Shown here piece after piece: positions 1-52,408 of a stretch of 64,000 bases of DNA. This DNA comes from Petaurus breviceps papuanus (taxonomy: Eukaryota; Chordata; Mammalia; Diprotodontia; Petauridae), in assembly GCA_028583685.1 (NCBI GenBank), contig JAMXIF010001164.1, positions 5,601,254 through 5,665,253 of the forward strand, given 5' to 3'. The position numbers and the translations under genes were made by a program. Each line of letters starts with the position of its first letter. The first letter of the stretch is position 1. The notes under the pieces were generated by a model, which was not told the DNA's origin, did no database searches, and saw only the letters and a program-made list of their open reading frames with translations.

Positions 1-195
1 GAATAACAACAGCTTGAAATAATATTTGTAAAGCTCTTAGACCTGTGCTGAGTAGGCACATTAGTGGGTGCCATAATAGCTGTCGTCATCATCATGCCTA
101 CTGTGTTCAGAGCCCCTCATTAGGTGCGAGGGAAGATCCAAAGGGAGGTGAGACAGCTTCAGAGCCCTCATAATAAGGATAGCTGCCATTTGTAG

Positions 196-335
196 CCTGC
201 CTCTGACACTTTCTACTTGTATGACCACCTTTGGCAAGATACTTTGCCTCCCTATGCCTCTGTTTCCTTATTTGTTAAATGAAAGGGTTGAACTCATCAG
301 CCTCTGATCTAGATCTGTGATGCTTTGATTTATCC
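196..335 (+). repeat. MIR SINE
   Basis: Old MIR with the usual order: GCCTCTGACACTT, TGTATGACC, GGCAAG, CCTCTGTTTCCTTATTTG, AAATG. The rest of 1-640 holds nothing I recognise. Confidence 0.6.
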
Positions 336-639
336 TACACATAGCTGTATGGCCTGACTAACTTGGGGATGCCCCAGGTCCTCTTTACATTTTGTTCTAT
401 GCCATCATCCGCCTGGGTGATCTCAGCAGCAACCTTGGGTTAAATGATTATTTCTATAGAGGTTGCTTACAGATCCTGCCCTGGTCTCTCCCCTGCGCCA
501 CAATCCTACAACAACAGCTGCCTTTTAGACCACCAAAGTGGATGCCCCATAGACATCTCTAAATGCATTGAACACATCTGGAATAGAAATCATTATTTCT
601 CCCCCTCCCTGTCTCCTTTCTTCTCCTATTACTATCGAG

Positions 640-1350
640 ACTAATGCCATCCTCCCAGTCCCTCACCTTGGCCACCTTGGTGTCTCCTCCATTCCTCACT
701 TTCACTCACGCCACCCATTAAATCCAATGCAAAATCTTGTTTCTACTGTCCCGACCTCTATGGTCTACATTTCCTCTTCAATTCCCCCAGCCTCCACCCT
801 AGCTGAAGTCCTTATTGCCTTCCACCTGGACTATTGCGATAGCCTTCTAATTGGCCTCCTTGCCTCAACTCTCTCTCTCTACATTGATCTACTTTGACAT
901 TCAGACACTAAGTGATTTTCCTTTAAGTATAGGACACACACATAGGTACTGAAATATTTCCCAACTATTTATCTATTTTCCAATTCACAGTGATTTTCCT
1001 AAAGCATAAACCTGCCCGTGTCATTCTCCTGTTCAGTACATTTCAGTGGCTTCCCTTTGCTGTTTCTCCATTAGATGGCAGCCCTCATGTAGGTCCCTGT
1101 GTCTGATCTCCATGCCTGGGATGCTCCGTGCCCTCCCCTCGTCCCTCTTGGTTTCTGTCGAGACTCAGCTCAGCTCCCACCTTCTGCAAGATAGGCCTTT
1201 CCCAATTCCCCCAGCCGTATTTAACAACTTTGTAATGTATTTGGATTTATTAATTTTATATTTGTATTGTATGTGTGTGTCTGTCTACTTGTTGCTTCTC
1301 CCAATAGAATGTTAGTTAGTTCCTCAATGTTTGGGCACTGGTTCCTTCTT
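640..1350 (+). repeat. L2 LINE 3' region
   Basis: Reads like L2: CCACCTGGACTATTGCGATAG, CCTTCTAATTGGCCTCC, TTTCAGTGGCTTCCC and an L2-type tail (CAATAGAATGTTAG). It lies directly upstream of coding exon 1. Any ORF here is not a gene. Confidence 0.65.
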
Positions 1351-1453
1351 TGTACTGAATTGGTGGACTAAAGTCACCGATTCAGAGCCAGGATGTTCAG
1401 TCACCAGGCTGAAGGGCAGCTGAATTCTGATGCTTCTTTTTTCTGTTCCCAGG

Positions 1454-42542
<41,089 letters not shown>

Positions 42543-43030
42543 AGCTGAGGGACAGGACTGCCCTCTCTCTCCCCTTTGGGGTGACTGAGTGATAATGGTG
42601 AGACAGAATGGCTTCCAAAGATTGTGAGATGGCCTCAAGGAAACACAGGAAGTGGGTGGAGGGCCAGCCTTTTGTGGGATTGATTTTTTCTTTTTTGGGA
42701 CCCTGAAGAAGGAAGAGAGACCCAAACAGGCGCAGCAAGAAAAGGATCTTGGGCTGGGGTTTCATTCAGGGCTAACAATACAGCTTTGCCTCTTCCCTCC
42801 TACCTGCTGGTTTAACTCTCTCCTCCTGGGTTCTCTTCTTGCCTACTTAATTAGGATCTTTTTCTGAAGCCAATGGAAACGATCGGTTGGTTGAGACCAG
42901 CTTGCCTGTCTCTTGCCCTTTTTTTGCAGCCCAATGTGATTAAATGAATAAGCAGTAGATGAAAAGAAAACATTATTTTGTGTTCTTCCAAATGGAAATT
43001 TCAGCAATAAAACCTGGGTGAGGTTAAGTA
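42543..43030 (+). other. OGDHL: OGDHL 3' UTR
   Basis: Sequence from the stop codon to the expected cleavage point about 15-25 bases after the AATAAA at 43006. I see no recognisable interspersed repeat in it. The exact cleavage base is inferred. Confidence 0.75.
43006..43011 (+). terminator. OGDHL: Polyadenylation signal AATAAA of OGDHL
   Basis: Canonical hexamer about 465 bases past the stop, followed from about 43035 by a GT-rich stretch (GGCCTTTTTGTGCTCTG) suitable as downstream element. Confidence 0.8.
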
Positions 43031-43244
43031 ATGCTGGAGCAACTGGCCTTTTTGTGCTCTGTTTTACAGGGCTACATAATACGAAGTTTGTCTACCCCTG
43101 TGATCAGTGCCCAGGACTCAATGTATACCAAAGTAGAAAGCAGAATTAATGTAGAAGTAAACAATAGTAAAACAGACTTTCTCCTTGCCATTTTCTCTCT
43201 CTGTGCGTGTATATGGCAGAGTTTCTGCATCTGTGTGTATTTCT

Positions 43245-43300
43245 CAGTGCTGGGCAGATAGGAGGTGCTTAATAAATGTTTATTGACTGACTGGAAGAGG
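43245..43300 (+). repeat. L2 3' tail
   Basis: GAGGTGCTTAATAAATGTTT and ATTGACTGACTGG. 43300-43850 holds nothing I recognise. Confidence 0.5.
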
Positions 43301-43849
43301 AATATAAACAAGAAGCTGTCCACTTTCCATTTTCAAAAGGATCAAATGTGTGTTGTGGGCTTTGAGAGTTCTCCCTCTGAGGGGCAGGGTCTGTGAGGTG
43401 TTGCACAATCTCTTGGCACCCCTGTTCTTGCCTTCTGTTGGTGTTACTCCTCAGTAGATAACTGCGAATGTTACAGAAGGAAAGGGTTTATGATACTCCT
43501 TAAAATAGTTTCAGAAATCCTTAGAGGGAAAATAGAACCAGGCTACAGTCAGGAATTTTAAATCCTTTAAGTCTCAAAAATTACTACTTCGAGTGCTTCT
43601 GGATGATCTGAAAGAATGTTTTTCTTTGTTAGTTACTTAACCCATGGAAATCAAATCTTTTAAGGCAATTTTTGCTATTGATTTTTTTCATTTTTAATTT
43701 AATTAGTTAATTTAATTTTAATTAATTTTTAAGACTAGGGGATTTCCAGACCTATGATTTTATCTGTACAGGGGAACTCCCTGTTTAAAAATTCCCTCCC
43801 CTGATGCAGGAAAATTCCTCTGTAACATTATAGTTTTAGAAAATTGCTT

Positions 43850-44180
43850 AGGGCACTGAGAGGTGATTCCCCTTACAGCAATTCCTGTGTCAGAAGCAGG
43901 ATTTGAACCTGTCATCCTGACTCTTAAGGCCAGGGGTCTAGCCATTTATACACTATGCCATAGGGACAGGGGGATGCAGTGGACAGAGGGGTGGGCTTGG
44001 GTTTAACTCCAGCCTCAGACACTAGCTATGTTTCCCTGAGCAAGTCACAACCTCTGTTTGCCTCAATTTCCTCATCTCTAAAATGGGAATGGTAGCACTT
44101 CCCTCTGGGGTTGTGAGGATCGGATGAAATCTTTGCACACTGCTTGACACAGAATAGATGCTGTGTGGATGTTAATTGTA
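43850..44180. repeat. SINE (-) then MIR (+)
   Basis: Antisense SINE 43850-43965 (GAAGCAGGATTTGAACCTG, CTCTTAAGGCCAGGGGTC). MIR 43975-44180 (GCCTCAGACACTAGC, TTGCCTCAATTTCCTCATC). Confidence 0.6.
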
Positions 44181-44271
44181 CTCCTCTTCCTCCTCCAGTG
44201 GGAAAAAGTACCAGTCAGGGTATCTGGTCCAGATCCTGTCTCGTGACACTTCCTTTATGACCTTGGGCAAG

Positions 44272-44821
44272 TGTAGCCGCAAGCACCCCAAGCACGTCCT
44301 CAGGGTTTGCTGCCCATACAGGTTCTTGGATCTGCTTTGATAAAGGAAAGCAACTCAAAATGGGTTAACAAGCTTACTTTAATCAGTCAGACATATATGG
44401 TTTACCTTGTTCAGGGGAAAAAGGTCAGCACCCCGAACTTCAAAGTATACAGACAGAATTATCAAGACAGAAACAGATCAAGTAGACAGCTTTCCAAACT
44501 GTCCAAGCCATTACATCCATACCAAATCAACATCTGGCTTTCAACATCTGGGTTTTTCAAAGCCGGGGGTGGGAGGGCCTCTGGACAACGGCTTCCCAGA
44601 ACCCAGATCAAATCACAGAACACTTCTCAAAGTGAGCCCCCAAAACAAAGCCTCACATCAGGGCTTATATAGCCTTCTCCTGGCTCAGAGAATGTAACAA
44701 CCTTTTGGACCCACTGGCCAATCAAAAAGTATCTACTGAAAAACAAGCCTCCCACCCCAGGCTCCAGGTGCACTTTAGCTTAGGGGCAGGGAAGATCTTT
44801 AAAATTTACATTCTCATTACA
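44272..44821 (-). mobile_element. Solo LTR (endogenous retrovirus fossil), 550 bp
   Basis: Ends TGTAG...TTACA, flanked by 5-bp GCAAG at 44267-44271 and 44822-44826. On the - strand the usual order is seen: CCAAT box (GATTGGCC, about 44717-44724), TATA box (TATATAAG, about 44664-44671) and ATTAAA signal (44378-44383). It splits an older MIR-like SINE, whose GGGCAAGTCACAACC is restored across it. A solo LTR with no internal part; family name unknown; moderately old. Confidence 0.75.
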
Positions 44822-44965
44822 GCAAGTCACAACCTAGCTGGGCTGTTTCCTCATCTGTCAGGTGAGGCCCCTTCCCACTATAAATCTACAAACCCTGCTG
44901 TGCTCCTAATGAGACTGTCGTCAATATGATCTAGAACTGGAAGGAACCTCAGAGACCATGTATTA

Positions 44966-45099
44966 CAGGGGCAGGGGGCTTGAGGCCACATGTGGTCCCC
45001 TTGGGTCTGAAGTGTGGCCGTTTGGATTCAGTCACAGGACCACACTTGCGGACCTAGAGGGCCACATGTGGCCTCAAGGCCTCAGGTTCCCCACCCCTG
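44966..45099. mobile_element. hAT-type foldback MITE, 134 bp
   Basis: CAGGGGCAGGGGGCTTGAGG to CAGGTTCCCCACCCCTG, with long inverted arms (GAGGCCACATGTGG and CCACATGTGGCCTC). Flanks ATGTATTA and ATGTAGGA fit a diverged 8-bp duplication. Same family as 3809-3905. Confidence 0.7.
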
Positions 45100-45289
45100 A
45101 TGTAGGACAACCCCATTCACCTTACAGATTAGGGAACTGAGGCCCAGGGAGGTTGTGACTTGCCAAATATAATACCACTTCTTGGTGTATTGGGTTCCAG
45201 TTCCTAGTGTTTCAAAAACACCGGACCCAGGTTCTCCAGTCAGAAACACTGAACCTATTTAGAGTCAAGTAGCAGCACATTCATTTTTA

Positions 45290-46520
45290 AGTACGTTTCC
45301 TGATGGTTGCATTTGCTGTGTTTTTAAGCCATTGTCACTAAATATGAATTCCTAATTAGCAATAGAGAATGACTCTGTGTCCCACTTAGCACAAGTGTTT
45401 GCTTCATTAGTGACACTACCAGCTGGTAGCTGGCTCTTTGAAATCAAAGCAAGACCGGTTGTTTGCCATGAGGGACACGCAGCAACCTGGGTGAGCTGCT
45501 GGCATGCTCTCTGACTTGATTTGAGTCAAGAAAAAATGGGCCTTCCTAGAACACTCCCAATTGTTTCTCAGTTGGATAACCCTGCTTGACTGCAAATCCT
45601 CAGACCTGTGGAAAAAATGCATAATTAGGGGCCTACTTCTGGGCTGATCACCATTACAGTTTTCCTTGCCTTCTACCTGTGGCAAGTTGTAGAGGGAAAC
45701 TTGATGAACTCAAGTTTGCAGAAAATGCCACCGCAGCTCTGGTGGTAGGGCAGAATGCTCAGTTGAAAGAAAACCCACTGGGCCTGATAAATTGAGGGAA
45801 CAAAGAGAAGGCTAAAGCAAGTCTTCCTGCTTCCAGTGGGTACCAATAGTTACCAACAGACAAAAAAAGACTACCTTAAAATTGTTTGGAAAACAGGCCT
45901 GAATCAGTGTGGAGTCCCCCAAATTAAAGTTTGTTGGAAATGTGTACTTAACCATTATGGCCCAGTGGAAAACAGCTGTGACAAGTCAGAGGGCCCTCTC
46001 TGATGGCTTCTCTACTTGACTTTGGCCAAATCTCTTTATCTCCATGTGCCTCAGTTTCCTCAGCTATATAAAATGAGGGGGTTTCTGAGGTCTATGATGG
46101 TATGAACATCTGAAGGGAGCCAGTATCTCTGGTAGGCCAGCAGGGTGCTGTAATCAGCTCAGTGCCCTTGGTTTAATATATTGATATTCCATCGTTTCTC
46201 TTCTCCATCAGTCTGGTACTGCTTCTAGCCCTCAATCAAGATGATTCATGGTAATGAGTGTCAATCGGTTGATGCATTAATCCCATTAGCTAAATTGGGC
46301 TGGGGGAGATGTCAGTTCGGCTGTTTGTGTTGGCTTTTATGAATGTGCTGTGGAGAGAATGGCATTATTTTTCTCCTTCAATTGCTACGCTTTGCAGGGG
46401 AACTTTGAACACAGCCGGAGTTAATTCCACAAACCTGGATGGCAGAGAGCTACAATCTCACAAATTATCAAAAATAGCATGTGGTATTTATTGTTGTTCT
46501 TCTTAGCTAAAGTGCAAAAT
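45290..46520. promoter_or_regulatory. Candidate conserved non-coding region downstream of OGDHL
   Basis: About 1.2 kb mostly free of repeats (a small MIR-like piece at about 46015-46080). Homeobox-like motifs: CCTAATTAGCAATAG, GGTAATGAGTGTCAATCGG, GATGCATTAATCCCATTAGC. Inference only. Confidence 0.25.
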
Positions 46521-47060
46521 GAAAATATCCTGTGGGGGTTTTGTCCTCAAAATGAGGGGAGCCAAACTGGACAAATGCTGGCCCAGCATCTCCCTTCTTC
46601 CCCTGACCAAAATGTGAAGTCAGAAGACCACATGTCCCTCACTTTATTGCAAATACATTTTATTGGGGGGGGGGAACTAGTACATAATTGCTTCTCATTA
46701 ATAGTGTTCTTTCTTTTTGAGTCCCTCTTCTGTATACTGGCCTCGGGAACCCAGGTGGACACAGCCACTGCTGCCTCGTTCACTAATCAAACCATTCTCA
46801 ATCCCTCCTTCCTTAGTTGTACTTAATTTTGTAAAATTACAAAATCACAGGATTTGAGTCAACCGTAAGTGTGTTCTAGGGTTGTACAAATCAGCTTCCA
46901 CTGATCTGCTGGGGGAAAAAAGACACCATGATAGAACCCTGACATAAGTCAGATGTGATGGGACAAGGCTGATTTCTTCCACTGTGAATAGAGAGATGTT
47001 ACGCACTAAATCGTGGATTTATATTCTTAGGACTCTTTATTAGACAGAGTGAAAAGATAA

Positions 47061-47515
47061 GGCAGCTAGGTGGTGCCATCGTGCATAGAGTGCTGGGTTT
47101 GGAGCCTGAAAAATCTACTTTTCCTGAGTTCAAATCTAGCCTCAGACACTTTGCTGTGTGATCCTGGGAAAGTTATTTAACGCTGTTTGCCTCAGTTTCC
47201 TTATCTATAAAATAAGCCAGAGAAGGAAATGGAAAACCATTCTAGTATCTTTGCCAAGAAAATCCCAAATGGGACATGGAGAGTCAGACACAACTGAAAT
47301 AAAGGAACAATAAATAACAATAACAAAAACCAAATAGAAAACTGGACATGGAGTCTGGAGGAGTTGAGTTCAAATTCTCTCTCAGACACGAGCTGTGAAA
47401 CCTTGGACAAGTTACTTATCTACAAAATAGAGAATAATGTGAAGATCATATGAGATCATATATTCAAAATTCTTTGAAACCTTGAAGTGCTATATAAATG
47501 TTAGCTATTTAATAG
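47061..47515 (+). repeat. MAR1-type SINE and MIR3-like SINE
   Basis: MAR1 47061-47330: GGCAGCTAGGTGGTGCC, GAGTTCAAATCTAGCCTCAG, TTTGCCTCAGTTTCCTTATC, CAGACACAACTGAAATAAAG. MIR3-like 47335-47515: GGAGTTGAGTTCAAATTCTC, CTTGGACAAGTTACTTATC. Confidence 0.7.
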
Positions 47516-47754
47516 TAATAATTTTTAAAAGCATCAAGCTAAAGAAAAAATGGGGGAATCACTAAAAGGAAAGTAAATACTAATAAATGAACAATCCATT
47601 AATGGTCCTGAAGAATTGATGATGAAATTTACCTCCTTTCAGTAGATGCAGGGGATTATAACTACCAGGGCAGAATGGTGAACATGTTGTCAGACATGGT
47701 CACTATATCTGTTGTTTTATGTAACCTTTTGTTATAAGAGAGGGTTACATTTCA

Positions 47755-47900
47755 TTAGCAATTGAGGTTAAGTAACTTGCTCAAGGTTACACAGCCAGGT
47801 GTTTTTGGGTGGGTGCTAAGTATCTGAGCCCAGATTCGATCCCAGGTCATCTCGACTCTGGGGCCGGTGCTCTTACTCACTGTGCTACCTGACCGCCCCT
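47755..47900 (-). repeat. Marsupial SINE with 16-bp target duplication
   Basis: Antisense, without a visible poly-T: TTAGCAATTGAGGTTAAGTA, TTACACAGCCAGGTG, CTCTGGGGCCGGTGCTC. Perfect AGAGGGTTACATTTCA at 47739-47754 and 47901-47916. Confidence 0.85.
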
Positions 47901-48124
47901 AGAGGGTTACATTTCAAGATGGAGCAAGGGATTGTTTCCACAAAAGACTGGGATATAAACACAAAAGGCATCAATTAAATTTGCATGAAAAAATAATAAG
48001 AGAGGGGGAAACAGATTTGTCTTCCCAAACCTTCCAAAGTAGCACATTTTTATAAAGGCAAAGTTTGTTTCTGTACCATAGCCTCCAAAGCTTTTTTCAT
48101 TGGTTGTTATTGTACGGCTGTTTT

Positions 48125-48910
48125 TTCCAATTCAACTCAACAAGCATTTGTAAAGTGTCTATTGCATGCAATTGTATGGTGTGTTGGGGAATATAGAAGT
48201 GACATCACCCTTGCCTTCAAGAACCTTACAATTCACTTAACACAAAAACTAGCCATGTGACCTTGGGCAAGTCGCTTAACCCCAATTGCCCTCCAAAAAG
48301 AAAAAAAAAAGAATCTTACACTTTAATATAGAGGGAGGGGAGAAAGGTAGAGTTTAAGAAAGTACACAAGTAAGTATGATACAAGGTCAAATGGGCCAGG
48401 GGCAAAAAAGTAAGCCAGTGAGAAATTGGAGACCCTTTTTACCTGGAGGGGTCAGGGAAGGCTTCATGAACAAAGTGGTATCTGAGTTGGGCTATGACAG
48501 AAGGGACTTCAGTAGATGGAGATGTGTGAGGAGTCTGTTCCAAGCAAAGGCACACACATGGGAGAGAACAAGATGGAGGGTGTGAGCTAGTTTGACTACA
48601 ACATAGAATATGTGAAGGTGAGTACTATGAGATAAGGCTGGATGGGTAGTTTGGAGTCAGAGAGTGAAGAGCCTTGAATGTCAGATTCAGGGATTTTAAG
48701 GCAACTAGGGGCCACTGAAGATTTTTAGTAGTGTGGCATGACCAAGGTGGTATATTAGGAAGAATACTTGAGTTGAAGTGTAGAGGATGTATTTGGAGGG
48801 CAAGTAAACCAAAGGCAGAAAGACCAATGGGGGGGGGTACTAGCAATAGTTTGGGTGAGAAGACATGAGTTTGCCAAACCTGGGGTGGGCAGATAGGGAT
48901 AGGCATGTTG
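48125..48910 (+). repeat. Long dispersed repeat, family unsettled
   Basis: CAACAAGCATTTGTAAAGTG, GGTCAGGGAAGGCTTCATGA, GAGTTGGGCTATGACAGAAG, GAAGAGCCTTGAATGTCAG, GGGGCCACTGAAGATTTTTA, GTGTGGCATGACCAAG. The same text in order recurs at 51580-52420, so it is one repeat of 0.7 kb or more. Confidence 0.55.
48240..48311 (+). repeat. Truncated marsupial SINE, ACACAAAAA subfamily
   Basis: CTTAACACAAAAACTAGCCA, GACCTTGGGCAAGTCGCTTA, CCAATTGCCCTCC, A-tail. Flanks AGAACCTTACA and AGAATCTTACA. Confidence 0.75.
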
Positions 48911-49049
48911 ATTGGATGCTCTCTGTCATTTATAAGTATGATCTTTGGGATGATCTATGGCCTAACAAGGGTAAATGACTTGTCTAAGTTCACACAATGA
49001 TCTTAGTGGTGCCCAGAATCAGGACATGAGCCCGGTCTTCTGTCTTCAT

Positions 49050-49620
49050 ATGTGCCTTGGGGTTGTTACTTAGGGGATGTGCTTCCCCCCAACTTCTCTA
49101 TCATCCCACTATCATCCCATTCCACAGTGTTTTTAACCTTAGACTTGTGTGTCACTCTTTCCTTTCTGTACCACACATACTCATTTGTGTTGTTTCTGCC
49201 TTTGCAATATCTCTTGCAACCTATGCCTCCTACTGCAGCCCCCTTAATTAGGTCTTCAGCTTGACTTTTATAGTAGTCTTCTAACTAGTCTTTCTGACTT
49301 TAGTCTCTGCCCTCTTCAATTCATCTTCTACCTTATGAGCCAGTTAACTCCTGATTACCTGCTACATGGTCAAGCCATTCTCTATTCAAAAACCGTCAGT
49401 GGTATTTCCTACTTGGGCAGTCAATAAATATTTATTGAGTACCTACAATGTGCCAGACATTGTGCTAAGTGCTGGGGATATAAATGCAAAAAGAGATAGT
49501 CTCTGTCCAAGTAACTTACAATCTAATGGGGAAAGAGGGCAGACACAAAAGGAGCTAAAAATAGGAGGGATAGAGGGTAGGCAGAGAAAACACCTAACTT
49601 GGGGGCATAGGTAGAAAAGT
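49050..49620 (+). repeat. L2-like LINE and dispersed repeat
   Basis: 49050-49380 reads as decayed L2 (AGTAGTCTTCTAACTAGTC). 49415-49620 is a 4595-family copy: AATATTTATTGAGTACCTAC, CATTGTGCTAAGTGCTGGGG. Confidence 0.5.
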
Positions 49621-50641
49621 CAGAAAACTACGAATGTGATGAAACTGAGATGTTGAGATGTTCTGAACTGAGCTTCCTCCTAAAATGGAGCGTTTGGTGT
49701 TCAAGACCTTCCCTTCAATCAGAGGGACCAAGAGTGGTGATAAGGTAGAGTCCTAAAGCTGATAGGATCTCATAGGATGATGGAGGTTTCCAATGATGAG
49801 CTTCCTGGGACATACACAAGTCAGTGAAGTCCCAAAATACTACTCATACCTCTTCAGCTACTCTGTCTGGAATTTCTGTGCTTAGCCCATACTAACATGT
49901 ATTACACAGGTAAAGCATTTGTACATAACACCTTACTTAAAGGGCCCCCACTTCCCAAACTAGATTGTAAACCCCTTGAAGGCAGAGACAGTGCCTAGTT
50001 TCATCTCAGTTTCTCCAACCCTAAAAGAATTGTAAATGGTAAGTGCTTAATCTAAATTTACTAACTTGAATTGATAGAAATTTTAAATATACATCATCAT
50101 GCATGCCAGAGATATGATTTGACCAGCGCCAGAATCATCTTTCTCCCCTCAGAGAAATGCTTTCCCAGTAGGTTTTACCATAATGACAACAGTTTGTATT
50201 TAGCGGTTTCCCCCAAGGAAAGTGAAATATATTAACAAGAACTCCACGGTGTCAAGTAAGACACGGAGGTCAAAAGAATAAGGTAAAGTACCGTGATATT
50301 ATAATGGAGAATCTAGTAAGAGAATCTATTATTCTACCCACTGCAACATAATGAAAAAACTATATTGCACAGTAACACAAAACTTAGAAAGAAACTGGCC
50401 TGAATAGGAAAGGAGCAGGCACTCATGGTTATAGCCCAGAACCAGCCTTGGGGTACTGGGTATTTTTCTTTTTATATGTGAGAACATCTCTGGAATGGAA
50501 ACCACCAGTTTGAACTGCCAGTTGGAAGAAGACAGAGATCTGGGGTGATAAAGGAGTAAGAAGAATCCCCAGTTAGTTCGGCTGAGGGCTATCTCCTTTC
50601 TTACCTGGGGTATTCCTTACACAGTTATGTGCCATAATATA

Positions 50642-50742
50642 CAAGATGTTACAAAAGCCTTGGTGTAGTTTTGAGCTTTATTAGCTTAAGAACTAATTTA
50701 TAAAAAGGCTAATAAAGCTTAAAACTGAACTAAGACACCCTG
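50642..50742. mobile_element. Mariner-type MITE
   Basis: After TA: CAAGATGTTACAAAAGCCTT, GAGCTTTATTAGC, then GCTAATAAAGCTTAAAACTG, ending TAAGACACCCTG. Near-palindromic; same family as 4788-4869. Confidence 0.65.
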
Positions 50743-51227
50743 CACAATTATGTTCATGCCAATTTTCTTCCCTAAACTTAGGGTTTGGTCCTTTTTACAC
50801 AGTAGCCAGGACCCAGCTTATTTGGAGAAGAAACCTGTAAAACCCATAACTCTGAAATACTACTGATGGATGGAGTGATGCTTTATGTAGCAAGTGGTTT
50901 TGGATGTTAAGTGAATATTTAGGACAAGTGAAAGAAACTTAATGTGTGACCTACCTTTAAAAAAAACTGCTGGAAAATTTTCATGAATTTTGACAGCATT
51001 TTGAAATCACTGGAAAACTAATGCACAAAACCCCCATAATTGCCTTACTCAGGAGAATTGCCCCAAAAGTACGTTATTTAAATTCCATTGTGCTGCCTGC
51101 CCATTAGTACCACTTTACTACTAGCTTCAAAGAGCAGCCCCACAATTGACTGGTATTTTTACATATTTTCCATTGTGAAAGTAGTATGGATAAAGGCTGA
51201 GAGGTACTTAACTCTCTAATCCCTCTA

Positions 51228-51313
51228 ATGATTTAGAATCCTTAACAGCAATTTCAGTGATCTGAGCCTATTCTAAAGGAGAAAACTAGTTATACCTTTC
51301 AGTTTTTAATCAC
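51228..51313 (+). repeat. Source-like copy of a short direct repeat
   Basis: TTAGAATCCTTAACAGCAAT, TTCAGTGATCTGAGCC, ATTCTAAAGGAGAAAACTAG; matched at 52043-52129 with about 85 percent identity. Confidence 0.65.
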
Positions 51314-52042
51314 AGGCTGCTTTGGGTCACTTTTGATGTGATTGGTGAACTTTGAAATGGGCTCTACACAAAGTCCTTTTTGATGACATTCTAGTATGTG
51401 TTCTCTCTGTAATCCACAATCAATACAGACTCCATAATGGTGAGTTGGGGGAAAATCATACTAAGTTTGAATATGTATACAAGTATAAAATTGTTTAAAT
51501 AATTTTTCATTTAAACTGAAAATATAATAAGAATATGCTATCAAGTCAGCAAGCATTTGTTAACTATATACAAACAAGATATATACAGGATGATTTGGTG
51601 ATAATCAACAGAGGGAAGGCACTAGCATTAAGGGGGATCAGGAAAGGCTTCATATGGGTGAGATTTTAGCTGGGATTTGAATGAAGCTAGGGAAACCAGG
51701 GAGTGGAGATATGGAGGGAGAAATGACCAGAATATGGGATAACCAGAGAAAATACTCTAATTGAGATATAAAATGTCTGTGTCAAGAACAGCCAGCAGAC
51801 CGGTGTCACTAGATCCCAGACTATATGTGAGTGAGGAAGTTTTAAGGATACTGGAAAAGTAGAAGGGGGCTGGATCATGAAAGTCTTTGAATGCTAAACA
51901 GAATTTTATTCTTGATCCTGGACATAATATGAAGGCACTGGGGGGCTGGCATGGTCAGACCTGCATTTTAAGGGATCAATTTGACATTTGGGCAAAGAAT
52001 GGACTTGAATGGGAAGAGACATGTGGCAGGGGGACCAACATT

Positions 52043-52129
52043 ATGATTATTAGAATCCTTGACAGCTATTTCAGTGATTTGACCATATTCTAAAGGAGAG
52101 AACTAAGCATACCTTTCAGCTTTAATCAC
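52043..52129 (+). repeat. Short direct repeat placed inside the long dispersed repeat
   Basis: TTAGAATCCTTGACAGCTAT, TTCAGTGATTTGACC, ATTCTAAAGGAGAGAACTAA. It interrupts the repeat text between GGGGGACCAACATTATG and GTTATTGAGGGCCTGC. Confidence 0.65.
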
Positions 52130-52192
52130 TCCAGATGAGAGTTATTGAGGGCCTGCTCAAAAGTGGTGGCAGCATTGGAGGAAAAAAGGAGT

Positions 52193-52312
52193 ATATATAT
52201 GAAAAATGTGATAAAGGTAAAATTGAGAGGACTTAACCAAAGATTGGATATGAGGGATAAGAGAGTGAAGAATCCAAGATGGCACCTAGGTTGTGAGTCT
52301 ATATGACTTGGA
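52193..52312 (+). repeat. Inverted duplication A, first arm
   Basis: From TATATATGAAAAATGTGATA to CTATATGACTTGGA. Its reverse complement is at 52803-52919 with about 4 changes and a 2-base gap. Confidence 0.85.
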
Positions 52313-52408
52313 AGATGCTGATGCTCTCAATAGTAATAGGAAAGTTAGGAAGAGGGGAAGGTTTTGGGGGTAAAGATAATGAATTCTATTTTGGATTTAC
52401 TGAGTTTT

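Noticed and set aside
444-1315. Overlapping + strand ORFs upstream of exon 1
   Set aside because: They lie in or beside an L2 LINE relic and resemble no protein family.
1-1450. Promoter and first non-coding exon of OGDHL
   Set aside because: No CpG island, no clear donor or TATA; the acceptor at 1451 shows such an exon exists but it is probably outside the window.
46309-46826. ORFs of 65-115 codons downstream of OGDHL
   Set aside because: No recognisable family, no splice pattern; the sequence reads as non-coding.
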